In this document: positions 31,616 through 39,680 of the stretch, in pieces | How positions within the stretch are numbered: the first letter of the stretch is position 1 | How the letters are laid out: every line of letters begins with the position of its first letter | Source: JBEISR01 sp044371425 | GTDB taxonomy: Bacteria; Planctomycetota; Planctomycetia; Pirellulales; Pirellulaceae | NCBI GenBank assembly: GCA_044371425.1 | Contig: JBILTR010000011.1 | Coordinates: 80,655-144,654, forward strand | DNA length: 64,000 bases | Direction: 5' to 3' | Made by a program: the position numbers and the translations under genes | Notes under the pieces: model-generated | What the model was told of the DNA's origin: nothing | Databases searched by the model: none | What the model saw: only the letters and a program-made list of their open reading frames with translations

Positions 31616-32998
31616 ATGTCGGCGCATCAACAGGGAAAGAACCGACCAGGGGGAACGGCGAAACCTGGGCTTTTCCCCCCAGTACTGGCGAGGGTCCCCT
31701 ACCTACCGGCTCCCGCACCGCTCCAATTCCGTACCGATCCACCGCATATCCCCCCCATTCCAACCCCGCACGCTCTCCCCACCTTGGGACGAGAGGAACC
31801 AGCCAACAATCGCCCGCCAGCATCCGCAACCCGAGGATCGACTCTGCCGTCGGGATCCGATGCCGTCGCGCCCAAGCCTCAAATCACCGATGCCTTTGAT
31901 CCCCCTCGTGCTAGGGAGAGCTCGCCGCCAGGACGATTCCTTTGGGTCCACCGCACTTTGGTGGCCGCTCTGCTGGTCGCCTGCGGCACGCTGGCATGGG
32001 TGACATGGAACAAACAGAACAGGGCGCGCCCGACCCGCTTCGGCAGCGGTGAAAAACTCTACTCTGGCGACGCTCCTTCGCTCGGATCCCCAAACTCCCG
32101 GTCCCAAGCGCCCCGAACCGCTGGACTGCCGCCGCCAGTGCTGCCCAAGCCGATCGATGAGCCGCCAGCAGCTCGATCGGCCTCCCGACGCAACGTACCC
32201 GAGCCGACGACAACCTCCGGCCAGCCGATGGAGGCAACTCCTCCTGCTACCGGCCCAGCCAAGGATTCGCAGCCATCCAGCCTTCTGGATGCTTTCGATC
32301 CACCCCCCGCTCCCGATCGCTCCGAGTCCCTAAAGCCAGACAGCGCTTCGCCATCCGAAGCGCCGTCTCTTGGCGATCCCAACCAGGAGATTCTCCTGGA
32401 AGCCGACTCCGGGACCAGCAGCGCCTCGGCGATGCAGCCCAAACAAGTCGGTCCTTCGCCATTTGGAGCCGGTCGTCCTCTGGAGGTCCGGCCAGGGATT
32501 CCGCCGATGAGCGAATCGCAGTTCGAATCGCTGCCGCTGCAACAGCTGCTGGAAGCGCGACGAGCGGTCCTGGGGCGACCAGCCAAGAGTGAGTCGCAGC
32601 CTCCCGCCGATGCGACGTCGACGTCAGGGACCACCAACCTTCCCCCCGGCGCGCGTCGATTGCCACCCTACCAACCAGCCCTTCAGCAAGTAGCGCAGGA
32701 AATTCAACCAAGCACTGCGGCGAACCCTCCGATGCCATTGGAAGGTCAGCCTGCGGGTGCGGGATCGGTCCTGGTTGCCCCGCCGCAACCGGTCCGGCCC
32801 CCCTACCAGCCGATCGGTGTCCCCTCGTTGCTGCCTCCGCCATCTTCAGGCAATGCCTCGCCACCATCTGGCGATCTCATGCAACCGGTCCCTGGGAACC
32901 AGACTTCGTCCTTGCCGAACACCAGCCCCACAGCGCCCGCCAGCTTCCTGCCGCCGCCTCCTTCGGGTCCAACGGCGCCCACGGGACTGGTCCGCTAG
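31616..32998 (+). CDS. Proline-rich single-pass membrane protein
   Basis: This 460-residue protein is not recognised. GAAGGGA seven bases before the ATG at 31616 supports this start. The frame is open back to 31433, but the extra residues look like leader. A single hydrophobic segment, LWVHRTLVAALLVACGTLAWV, sits near residues 108-128, between a Pro-rich cytoplasmic-like N-terminus and a long Pro/Ser/Ala-rich C-terminus. Such a layout fits a membrane anchor with a disordered scaffold or wall-spanning tail. It is followed by the CpsD-like and ExeA-like ATPase genes on the same strand, so a role in envelope or polysaccharide export complexes is inferred but weak. Confidence 0.55.
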   Translation: MSAHQQGKNRPGGTAKPGLFPPVLARVPYLPAPAPLQFRTDPPHIPPIPTPHALPTLGREEPANNRPPASATRGSTLPSGSDAVAPKPQITDAFDPPRARESSPPGRFLWVHRTLVAALLVACGTLAWVTWNKQNRARPTRFGSGEKLYSGDAPSLGSPNSRSQAPRTAGLPPPVLPKPIDEPPAARSASRRNVPEPTTTSGQPMEATPPATGPAKDSQPSSLLDAFDPPPAPDRSESLKPDSASPSEAPSLGDPNQEILLEADSGTSSASAMQPKQVGPSPFGAGRPLEVRPGIPPMSESQFESLPLQQLLEARRAVLGRPAKSESQPPADATSTSGTTNLPPGARRLPPYQPALQQVAQEIQPSTAANPPMPLEGQPAGAGSVLVAPPQPVRPPYQPIGVPSLLPPPSSGNASPPSGDLMQPVPGNQTSSLPNTSPTAPASFLPPPPSGPTAPTGLVR

Positions 32999-33091
32999 CC
33001 CCACGGCGACGCACCGACAACATTCCATCCGCAGCGAGGGATTCCGATCCCTCCACTCCTTCCGCGATTCGAGTAACTAAAGAGAACGACG

Positions 33092-34234
33092 ATGAGTTCG
33101 ATGAATCAGGCTTTTCTGCGAGCGTTCGCGAAGCAACAGGCAGCTCAGGCAGCTCGCGCCACCCGTCACCAGCCGGTGGTTGGCCCCAGCGAGTCGGCGG
33201 CATCGTCAGCTGCTGATCTACCTCAGGCCGATCAAGGGGAGGCGATCCCATCGGAGGTCCGTTGCTCGGCGACCCCACAAGCCAACTCCCCGATCGCTCT
33301 GGCCGGTTGGACCATCTCCACCCTGGAGATGGCGGGAATCGACCCCATCGAAGGCAAGGGGACTTCGAACCCTCAGGCAGTTCAGGCGGCCCCAGGCGAA
33401 GATCCAGAAGGTCCCAAGCAAGTCGACCAGGCGACAGAATGGAAGGAGGAGCCAAGGGCGACCGCCTTGCGCATCCATCCGGAAATCGAGGATGAACTGC
33501 CGGTGGAGCCAACCAAGTCGATTGGCCAAGGCACACCAACTCAAAGTCCAGCCTTCCAAAGTCCAGCCTTCCAAAGTATTTGGGAAGTCGATGGCCTGCA
33601 GTGGCCTGAGATGGTTGTGGCGCTGGAACAGCACCGTAGCGATCTGATTGACACCCTGGGATGGGCCCAGGCGACCGCGCATTCCCGCGGCGCCCGCATC
33701 CTCTGGGTCACCAGCCCCCAAGCTCGCTCCGGTCGATCGACGATCGCCTGCACGCTGGCTCGCGCCGCCAGCATGCAGGGGCTCAAGACCTTACTGATCG
33801 ACGGGGACTTTGAACATACCTCCCTCGCGCAGCAGATGCACTTGGAAGCAACGCTGGGATGGGAACAGGCATTGGAGCAAAGGATCTCTTTGGAAGAGGC
33901 AGCCATCCATAGCCTTTCCGATCAGTTGACGCTGCTGCCACGTTTGGAGCAGACGATTCCCGAGTCGTTGCTGGCGTGCCCGGAGGCGATCGCCGCGATG
34001 CTCGATCGACTCACCGAGTCCTTCGACTGGATTGTGATCGACGGTTCGCCACTGGATGCGGTCTCGCTGCCACTTTGGACCTTCCCCGATCGCACTCCGA
34101 TCGATGCCGCCATCGTGGTCATGGGATCGGGCGCCGCCGAAGCGACTTCCTACGAAGCCGCCTGCGAAAAAATCGCTGCCATGGGGATTGAGTCGACCAG
34201 TCGCGTCGATAACTTCGTCCTCGACCCGGTATGA
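33092..34234 (+). CDS. CpsD/CapB-like (BY-kinase family) ATPase with altered Walker A
   Basis: The 380-residue protein has a poorly structured first ~190 residues, including a SPAFQ repeat (positions 33541-33575), then a P-loop domain of the tyrosine-autokinase/ParA superfamily. The P-loop reads SPQARSGRSTIACTLA. The usual GEGKST lysine is thus replaced by Arg. Walker A' is KTLLIDGDFEHTS and Walker B is DWIVIDGSPLD. There is no obvious C-terminal tyrosine cluster. Family members regulate or energise polysaccharide co-polymerases. Loss of the P-loop Lys may mean a regulatory or nucleotide-sensing role. The stop TGA forms part of the first unit of the 16-bp array. Confidence 0.65.
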   Translation: MSSMNQAFLRAFAKQQAAQAARATRHQPVVGPSESAASSAADLPQADQGEAIPSEVRCSATPQANSPIALAGWTISTLEMAGIDPIEGKGTSNPQAVQAAPGEDPEGPKQVDQATEWKEEPRATALRIHPEIEDELPVEPTKSIGQGTPTQSPAFQSPAFQSIWEVDGLQWPEMVVALEQHRSDLIDTLGWAQATAHSRGARILWVTSPQARSGRSTIACTLARAASMQGLKTLLIDGDFEHTSLAQQMHLEATLGWEQALEQRISLEEAAIHSLSDQLTLLPRLEQTIPESLLACPEAIAAMLDRLTESFDWIVIDGSPLDAVSLPLWTFPDRTPIDAAIVVMGSGAAEATSYEAACEKIAAMGIESTSRVDNFVLDPV

Positions 34235-34470
34235 CCCAGCGATCAGATAACCCAGCGGACAGATAACCCAGCGGACAGATGACCCAGCGACCAGATGACC
34301 CAGCGACCAGATGACCCAGCGACCAGATGACCCAGCGACCAGATGACCCAGCGACCAGATGACCCAGCGACCAGATGACCCAGCGACCAGATGACCCAGC
34401 GATCAGATGACCCAGCGATCAGATGACCCAGCGATCAGATGACCCAGCGATCAGATGACCCAGCGATCAG
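34231..34470 (+). repeat. Tandem array of 15 units of 16 bp
   Basis: Exactly 240 bp are made of 15 copies of a 16-bp unit, typically ATGACCCAGCGACCAG, with small variants (GATCAG, GGACAG, ATAACC). It begins at the stop codon of the CpsD-like gene and ends 18 bp before the start of the ExeA-like gene, just ahead of its AAAGGA. Most units hold an ATGA start/stop overlap: an ATG in one unit gives an 11-codon frame ending at the TGA of the ATGA two units later. Confidence 0.95.
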
Positions 34471-34488
34471 GCCGAAAGGATCTCAGCG

Positions 34489-35325
34489 ATGTACGAAAGC
34501 TATTGGGGACTGACTCAGCGTCCCTTTGATGAGCGGCAGGATCTGGCTTGTTATTATCCCGGCGAGGCGCATCAGGCAACTCTGCTGAAGCTTCGCTACG
34601 CCATCGAGAACCGCTCGCTCTCGGCTCTGGTCAGCGGCAGCAGTGGGATGGGCAAAAGCCTTTTGATGCGATGCCTTGCCGAACAGACCCGCGAACCGGC
34701 TGGACCGGTACGGCATCTGGTCTATCCTGCGATGGGCCGCGAGGCATTTTTGCGCACGGTCGCGTCGCGATTGGCCGATCGCTCCATCACCTCCATCGAC
34801 GATGAAGCGATGGCGCTGGAACTGCTGGAGACATCGCTGGCCGATCAGGTGAAGGCGGGTCGCCATCCTGTCCTGGTGATCGACGAAGCGCAGGTGCTGG
34901 AGACCCACGGGTTGCTGGAGCCGGTCCGTCTGCTGATGAACCTAGCCACCCAGGCCGGTGCAGGCCAAGCAGCACTGACGTTGATCCTTGTCGGCCAGCC
35001 CGCCCTGACCGCTCACCTGCAAAGGCATTCGGCGCTGGAAGAGCGGATCGCGGTGCGCTGCATGTTGCCGCAGTGGAGCGACGGGGAGACGCATGCGTAC
35101 ATGAGCCATCGGATGCGATGGGCCGGAGCGCCGCTGGAGCGAATCTTCGGGGAGGATGCGATCGATCGGATCTGTGAATTGAGCCATGGAATCCCCAGGC
35201 TGATCAATCGCCTGGCCGATCTGGCGCTCATGGTTGGCTACGGAGAGGAAGTCGCTCAGATCGACCGCCGACTGATCGACAGTCTACAAGAGGAGATGTC
35301 TCTTCCTGCGGGCGCCGAGGGCTGA
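34489..35325 (+). CDS. ExeA-like AAA+ ATPase
   Basis: The 278-residue protein opens with MYESYWGLTQRPFDE, the hallmark of ExeA/GspA-like and exosortase-associated ATPases. It continues with YYPGEAHQATLLKLRYAI, Walker A in VSGSSGMGKSLL, Walker B in VLVIDEAQVL and an arginine-containing sensor region ILVGQPALTAHL. The C-terminal ELSHGIPRLINRLAD is the usual AAA+ lid. Such ATPases act at the inner membrane in assembly of secretion or polysaccharide export machinery. Here no peptidoglycan-binding tail is present. The start has AAAGGA at 34474-34479. The 16-bp array separates it from the CpsD-like gene, and the two are probably one transcript. Confidence 0.8.
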   Translation: MYESYWGLTQRPFDERQDLACYYPGEAHQATLLKLRYAIENRSLSALVSGSSGMGKSLLMRCLAEQTREPAGPVRHLVYPAMGREAFLRTVASRLADRSITSIDDEAMALELLETSLADQVKAGRHPVLVIDEAQVLETHGLLEPVRLLMNLATQAGAGQAALTLILVGQPALTAHLQRHSALEERIAVRCMLPQWSDGETHAYMSHRMRWAGAPLERIFGEDAIDRICELSHGIPRLINRLADLALMVGYGEEVAQIDRRLIDSLQEEMSLPAGAEG

Positions 35326-35468
35326 TTGCGGGACCAGGTCGCTCTCCAGCCACACGCCCTCTCCCTGCGCGCCCTATCCTCAGCAGCTCGGTTGTTCGAC
35401 ACGGACCAGCTTCCTAATGCGGTCTGGTATGGGATCGGATCTCGGCCTTCGACAAGGGATTTTTCACT

Positions 35469-36293
35469 GTGCAGCAACACGCGATTCCAGAGCCACTGAA
35501 GAAGCTCGATGGCCAGATGCAGGGGCGATTGGAGCTGGCCTGGAAGGTGGCTTGCCAAGCCGCCGAGGTGACTCGCAGCTACTTCCGATCGGACCGCTTC
35601 CAGATCGAACGCAAGAATGATCGAACCCCGGTGACGACAGCGGATCGCCAGGCGGAGCTGACGGCGCGGCAAATCGTCTCCGAGGCGTTTCCTGCCGATG
35701 GGATTCTTGGGGAGGAGTATGGGGAGCAACCGGGGACTTCGGAGTATCGATGGATCATCGATCCGATCGACGGCACCAAGAGCTTCATCTGCGGTGTGCC
35801 ACTCTATTCGACCCTCTTGGGATTGATGCGCGGGGACGAACCCGTGGCGGGGATCATCGCGATCCCGGTCCTTCAGGAAGCTGCCTTCGGTGTGCATGGT
35901 GGCGGCTGCTGGTATGTCGAGGGGAACAACCCCTGGAAACCGGCGCGGGTTTCCTCGGTCGGTCAGCTACGAGACGGGCTGTTTGTTAGCTCGCAAGTCG
36001 ATTCGTTTGAACGCCGAGGCGCCCACGCGGCATACCAGAAGCTGCAGTCGACTGCATCGATCACCAGGACCTGGGGGGATGGCTATGGCTACCTTCTGGT
36101 CGCGACAGGACGAGCGGAGGCGATGGTCGATCCGATCGTCAGCCCTTGGGATGTTGCGGCGATCGAACCGGTGGTGGTGGAAGCTGGTGGACGCTGCACC
36201 AGTTGGACAGGGCCATTCAACCTTCATGCAGGCGAATTGGTCGGCACCAACGGCCATGTGCATCAAGAAGTACTTCAATTGCTCTCTTCGTAG
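35469..36293 (+). CDS. hisN: Histidinol-phosphatase, inositol-monophosphatase family
   Basis: The 274-residue protein starts at GTG, with AAGGGA nine bases upstream. It has the metal and catalytic motifs of the inositol monophosphatase fold: TPVTTADRQAE, GILGEEYGE, the double-Asp motif WIIDPIDGTKSF, and the C-terminal SPWDVAAIEPVVVEAGG. Sequence details such as IDGTKSFICGVPLYSTLLGL match the HisN-type histidinol-phosphatase better than SuhB or CysQ. It removes phosphate from L-histidinol phosphate in histidine synthesis. No other his genes are near. Its 3' end abuts the ~180-bp repeat array. Confidence 0.82.
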   Translation: MQQHAIPEPLKKLDGQMQGRLELAWKVACQAAEVTRSYFRSDRFQIERKNDRTPVTTADRQAELTARQIVSEAFPADGILGEEYGEQPGTSEYRWIIDPIDGTKSFICGVPLYSTLLGLMRGDEPVAGIIAIPVLQEAAFGVHGGGCWYVEGNNPWKPARVSSVGQLRDGLFVSSQVDSFERRGAHAAYQKLQSTASITRTWGDGYGYLLVATGRAEAMVDPIVSPWDVAAIEPVVVEAGGRCTSWTGPFNLHAGELVGTNGHVHQEVLQLLSS

Positions 36294-36333
36294 CCACTCT
36301 TCTTCGCCACCCTCTTCTTCGCCACCCTCTTCG

Positions 36334-37229
36334 TAGCCACCATCGCCAGATGGTGGACGCACTGGTACCAACCATCCTTCGCCGCACTCCACCGCCTGGC
36401 GGCGTCGGCTACACGCAGGCGCGTCGCTACGACCTCTTGCGTGGCATGGCCGTCCCGACCATGCAATCCCGCGCAGGACTCTGAACGTAGCCTCTCTTCG
36501 CCAACCCTCTTCGTAGCCACCATCGCCAGATGGTGGACGGACAGGTACCAACCATCCTTCGCCGCACTCCACCGCCTGGCGGCGTTGGCTACACGCAGGC
36601 GCGTGGCCCGACCTCTTGCGTGGCATGGCCGTCCCGGCCATGCAATCCCGCACAGGACTCTGAACATAGCCTCTCTTCGCCAACCCTCTTCGTAGCCACC
36701 ATCGCCAGATGGTGGACGGACCGGTACCAACCATCCTTCGCCGCACTCCACCGCCTGGCGGCGTTGGCTACACGCAGGCGCGCCGCGCGACCTCTTCCGT
36801 GGCACGGCCGTCCCGGCCATGCAATCCCGCGCAGGACTCTCAACCTAGCCTCTTCTTCGCCAACCCTTTTGGTAGCCACCATCGCCAGATGGTGGACGGA
36901 CTGGTACCAACCATCCTTCGCCGCACTCCACCGCCTGGCGGCGTTGGCTACACGCAGGCGCGTGGCCTGACCTCTTGCGTGGCACGGCCGTCCCGGCCAT
37001 ACAATCCCGCGCAGGACTCTGAACGTAGCCTCTCTTCGCCAACTCTCTTGGTAGCCACCATCGCCAGATGGTGGACGGACTGGTACCAACCATCCTTCAC
37101 CGCACTCCACCGCCTGGCGGCGTCGGCTACACGCAGGCGCGTCGCGCGACCTCTTCCGTGGCATGGCCGTCCCGGCCATGCAATCCCGCGCAGGACTCTG
37201 AACATAGCCTCTCTTCACGGCCACTATCG
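36334..37229. repeat. Five tandem ~180-bp structured repeats
   Basis: Units begin with GTAGCCACCATCGCCAGATG near 36334, 36513, 36692, 36872 and 37051, spaced 179-180 bp. The left end at 36294-36333 holds shorter CTCTTCTTCGCCAC reiterations. Each unit holds three palindromes: CCACCATC-gcca-GATGGTGG, CCGCC-t-GGCGG and GCATGGCC-gtccc-GGCCATGC (with one-base variants). A strong stem-loop series would form in RNA or single-stranded DNA. Open frames that cross the array on both strands arise from the near-multiple-of-three period and are not genes. Confidence 0.92.
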
Positions 37230-37436
37230 AAAGGGTTCGGCGGACTGACGCTAGAAAGCATTTATGCCAGACCACCGGATTCGCCCGCGGGATTGCAATC
37301 CTTGGTTCTGGTACTTTTTAGCCCCATCAATAGCGCAACAGGTTATCATCATGAGAGCAGTTCGTACAATGAAGTAAGGTTGGCGCAACAGTGCCAACCA
37401 CAGATGCGTTTCCAGTCGAAAACTTCGAGAAACCTC
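37230..37436 (+). promoter_or_regulatory. Promoter and operator region of the toxin-antitoxin operon
   Basis: TTATCA at 37343-37348 and TACAAT at 37365-37370 are spaced by 16 bp and form a good candidate promoter. Just downstream, GGTTGGC at 37378-37384 and GCCAACC at 37393-37399 are a perfect 7-bp inverted repeat with an 8-bp spacer. This is where an antitoxin dimer would be expected to bind for autorepression. Both are visible in sequence. Their use is inferred. Confidence 0.55.
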
Positions 37437-37679
37437 ATGTCGATAGAAATCCCTGCTGACCTACTGCCATTTGTACGTCGAATGGTAGCGGCTAAACGTT
37501 TTCTAACTGAGGATGATGTGATTGCAGAGGGTATTCGCTTACTACAGGCTCGCGAAACTCTGCGAGAAGAGGTCGTCAAGGGATTCCAGCAACTAGATGC
37601 GGGTCTCGGGACGACGGCAGCTGAGGTTTATGATCGTGTAGAGCAGCGAATCCTCGCAATTGAGTCTGGCAATTTGTGA
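37437..37679 (+). CDS. ParD/CopG-like antitoxin
   Basis: The ATG at 37437 gives 80 residues: a ribbon-helix-helix-like N-terminus (MSIEIPADLLPFVRRMVAAKR, then TEDDVIAEGIRLLQARE) and a variable C-terminal tail (FQQLDAGLGTTAAEVYDRV). This is the layout of ParD-family antitoxins, with DNA-binding N-terminus and toxin-neutralising C-terminus. It ends in a TGATG with the toxin start. An inverted repeat sits 38 bp upstream. The AT-richer composition and the interruption of a repeat unit at both sides suggest acquisition as a cassette. Confidence 0.78.
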   Translation: MSIEIPADLLPFVRRMVAAKRFLTEDDVIAEGIRLLQARETLREEVVKGFQQLDAGLGTTAAEVYDRVEQRILAIESGNL

Positions 37680-37966
37680 TGTCATCCGTTTTCTACTCTC
37701 CGGAAGCGGAAAGCGACCTCTTGGGAATTGCGGAATACATTGCTCGCGATAAGCCAGAGGCTGCTCGTAGCTGGATTCACAAAATCCGCATAGTGTGTCA
37801 AGCCCTTGCTATCCAGCCAACACTCGGAGAGGCGCGCACGGAGTTTGGAGTCTCTGGTTGTCGATCGTTTAGCGTTGGTCACTATGTCATTTTCTTTCGG
37901 CCAAAAGAGGAGGGTATTGAAGTCGCAAGGGTCATTCATGGTAGTCGCGACTTGCGAAGTCTTTAA
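37679..37966 (+). CDS. RelE/ParE-family toxin
   Basis: The 95-residue protein begins at the ATG that overlaps the antitoxin stop by one base. A GTG one codon upstream is also possible. Family features are SVFYSPEAESDLLGIAEYIA near the start, AARSWIHKIRIVCQALAIQP in the middle, and the C-terminal strand set SFSVGHYVIFFRP and EVARVIHGSRDLRSL. ParE toxins poison gyrase and RelE toxins cleave mRNA. The IHGSRDL ending suits the ParE group. The stop codon is directly followed by the resumed repeat sequence at 37967. Confidence 0.82.
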   Translation: MSSVFYSPEAESDLLGIAEYIARDKPEAARSWIHKIRIVCQALAIQPTLGEARTEFGVSGCRSFSVGHYVIFFRPKEEGIEVARVIHGSRDLRSL

Positions 37967-38068
37967 TGGACCAACCATCCTTCGCCGCACTCCACCGCCT
38001 GGCGGCGTCGGCTACACGCAGGCGCGTGGCTACGAACTCTTGCGTGGCATGGCCGTCCCGGCCATGCG
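37967..38068. repeat. Right half of the sixth ~180-bp repeat unit
   Basis: The sequence from GACCAACCATCC through the CCGCCTGGCGGCG and GCATGGCC-gtccc-GGCCATGC palindromes matches the repeat array at 36334-37229, but starts about 38 bp into the unit. The matching left part is the GGCCACTATCG at 37219-37229. The toxin-antitoxin cassette lies between the two. Confidence 0.85.
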
Positions 38069-38077
38069 AACGTCATG

Positions 38078-38094
38078 ACGGGCGAGACGCCCGT
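38078..38094. terminator. Hairpin between the toxin and the CDF transporter genes
   Basis: ACGGGCG at 38078-38084 pairs with CGCCCGT at 38088-38094 across a 3-nt loop. It lies between convergent genes. There is no T-tract, so terminator function is only suggested by position. Confidence 0.4.
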
Positions 38095-38123
38095 GGCACG
38101 AGGCCAACCACAATCGCATCCGA

Positions 38124-39032
38124 TCAAGCCACTTCTTCATCGGCCGGTTCGATATGGATCAGCACCTGACGCAGCGACGGGATTTGCTGCAGGAGCACTG
38201 CTTTGACCTTGCCTCCCAATCGATGCGCCTGATCGACGCTGAGATCGGCCGGAACATGCAGATGGAGATCGGCATAAAAGCCCGCACCGCTCTTTCTCAC
38301 ATGCAGCTTCTCCACGGCTCGCACCCCCTCCACTTGCTCGGCCACCTTCCGCACCTGCTCCGCCATGTCCGGCTCATCGGCATCCAACAGCTCACGAAGG
38401 GCCGGCTGGAGAATGCTCCATGCCGTCCCCAGAATGATCGCCGCCGCGACCAGCGCCGCCCACTCATCGGCCGCCGCAAGCCAAGCTTGGCCGGTCCACT
38501 TGGGTCCCCAAACGGCGATCGCCACCCCCACCAACGCCGCCAGGGAGCTGATCGCATCGGCGCGATGATGCCATGCGTCGGCATGCGCCGCGCTCGACTG
38601 CTCCTGCTTCGCCCCCTGAGCTACCTTCCGAAACAGCAGTTCCTTCACACCGATCACCAGCAGCAGCACCAGCAGCGTCCAAGGTTCCGGTGACGATGGC
38701 TCCCCCGCCCAAGTCCGAATCGACTCCCAGGCAATCCAGAACGCTGCGATCACCAGCAGGCATCCTACCGCCAAAGCGCCAACCGCCTCCGCCTTCCCGT
38801 AGCCATACGGATGCTTTTCGTCGGCGGGACGACTGGCCACCCGCAGCGCCTGCCAGACCAGCAGCGAACCGATCGCATCGGCAAACGACTCGACGGCATC
38901 GGCCACCAAGGCGCTGGAATGACCCACCACCCCGGCCAGGAATTTGATCCCGGACAAAAGCAGACTGGCAATCAGTCCCAGCAGCGTGTTGCGAAGAAGC
39001 GACGAACGTTCCATGGGATCGAGATGGCTCAT
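38124..39032 (-). CDS. Cation diffusion facilitator family transporter
   Basis: About 302 residues from the ATG at 39032 (39014 is also possible, and neither has a strong ribosome-binding site). Six hydrophobic segments follow in the CDF pattern. The second has SALVADAVESFADAIGSLL, with the acidic metal-binding residues. The fifth has HADAWHHRADAISSLAALVG, with the His-x3-Asp pair. A cytoplasmic C-terminal domain has VRAVEKLHVRKSGAGFYADLHLHVP. CDF proteins export zinc, iron, cobalt or manganese by proton exchange. In the second segment the usual His of the D-x2-H-x3-D motif is Glu or Ser, so the metal preference may be unusual. Confidence 0.85.
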   Translation of the reverse strand: MSHLDPMERSSLLRNTLLGLIASLLLSGIKFLAGVVGHSSALVADAVESFADAIGSLLVWQALRVASRPADEKHPYGYGKAEAVGALAVGCLLVIAAFWIAWESIRTWAGEPSSPEPWTLLVLLLVIGVKELLFRKVAQGAKQEQSSAAHADAWHHRADAISSLAALVGVAIAVWGPKWTGQAWLAAADEWAALVAAAIILGTAWSILQPALRELLDADEPDMAEQVRKVAEQVEGVRAVEKLHVRKSGAGFYADLHLHVPADLSVDQAHRLGGKVKAVLLQQIPSLRQVLIHIEPADEEVA

Positions 39033-39242
39033 CCATTCAAATCGACACGATGCACCCAGCCCTGTCCCCGCAAAGCGATGGCTGGAGAAATAGCAGTTGC
39101 ACGATCGCAGCAACGAATGGAGCCAGACAAATTCAGGAGTCGATCTTCCCCGTTCCGCGATCGCCAGCAGCTGTTCGTTATACTCCAGGTCGTGCTATCG
39201 CGGCGTTGGATTCAGCAGGTGGGATGGGATGAGCGATCTTCT

Positions 39243-39680
39243 ATGACGGTGCAGCAGCCTGGGACCAAACCGACCCAACCTGTCGACCACCTGCGATGGC
39301 GATGGTTGGCGGCGACGCTTCCGATCGGCGCCTTCGATCTGCTGCTGCGAGGCGGCGGGCGTCCCTTTCTGCTGTGGTTGGGGATGGTGATGCTGTGGGG
39401 CCTGCTGGCCTGGGTCTTGCTGCGACGACCGCCTGGTTGGTTTCAGCTGGAGACGCAGAAGGATTGGGAGAACCCTTGGAAGTTTCATCGGATCGAGCTG
39501 CTGCCGAAACTCGATCGATCCGAAAGATGGACATGGACCATCGTGGCGATGGCGGCTGCAGGGCTGGCGGTCTGGGGGCTGTTGCAGCCAGGCTTGGCCA
39601 AAGACAAAAAAAGTTTGAAAGACGCTTTGCCCCAATCCAGCCAGCTCACAATCCCCTCCGTGCCCCCCGTGCCTCCGTGA
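39243..39680 (+). CDS. Small hypothetical membrane protein whose 3' end lies in a repeat element
   Basis: The 145-residue protein is not recognised. It has hydrophobic segments LAATLPIGAFDLLL, FLLWLGMVMLWGLLAWVLL and TWTIVAMAAAGLAVWGLL, so two or three membrane spans. The last ten or so residues (TIPSVPPVPP) and the stop codon are encoded by the first copy of the ~126-bp repeat that follows, so the native C-terminus may have been replaced. It is divergent from the CDF transporter gene, with TATACT at 39179-39184 as a possible -10. The functional role is unknown. Confidence 0.5.
   Translation: MTVQQPGTKPTQPVDHLRWRWLAATLPIGAFDLLLRGGGRPFLLWLGMVMLWGLLAWVLLRRPPGWFQLETQKDWENPWKFHRIELLPKLDRSERWTWTIVAMAAAGLAVWGLLQPGLAKDKKSLKDALPQSSQLTIPSVPPVPP

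Noticed and set aside
34231..34470. 16-bp array considered as a CRISPR array
   Set aside because: Units are directly joined with no spacers, and no cas genes are near.
35967..37275. Long repetitive frames on both strands over the ~180-bp array
   Set aside because: They only reflect the repeat period near a multiple of three (VDGPVPTILRRTPPPGGVGY repeated). Frames exist on both strands and have no independent start signals.
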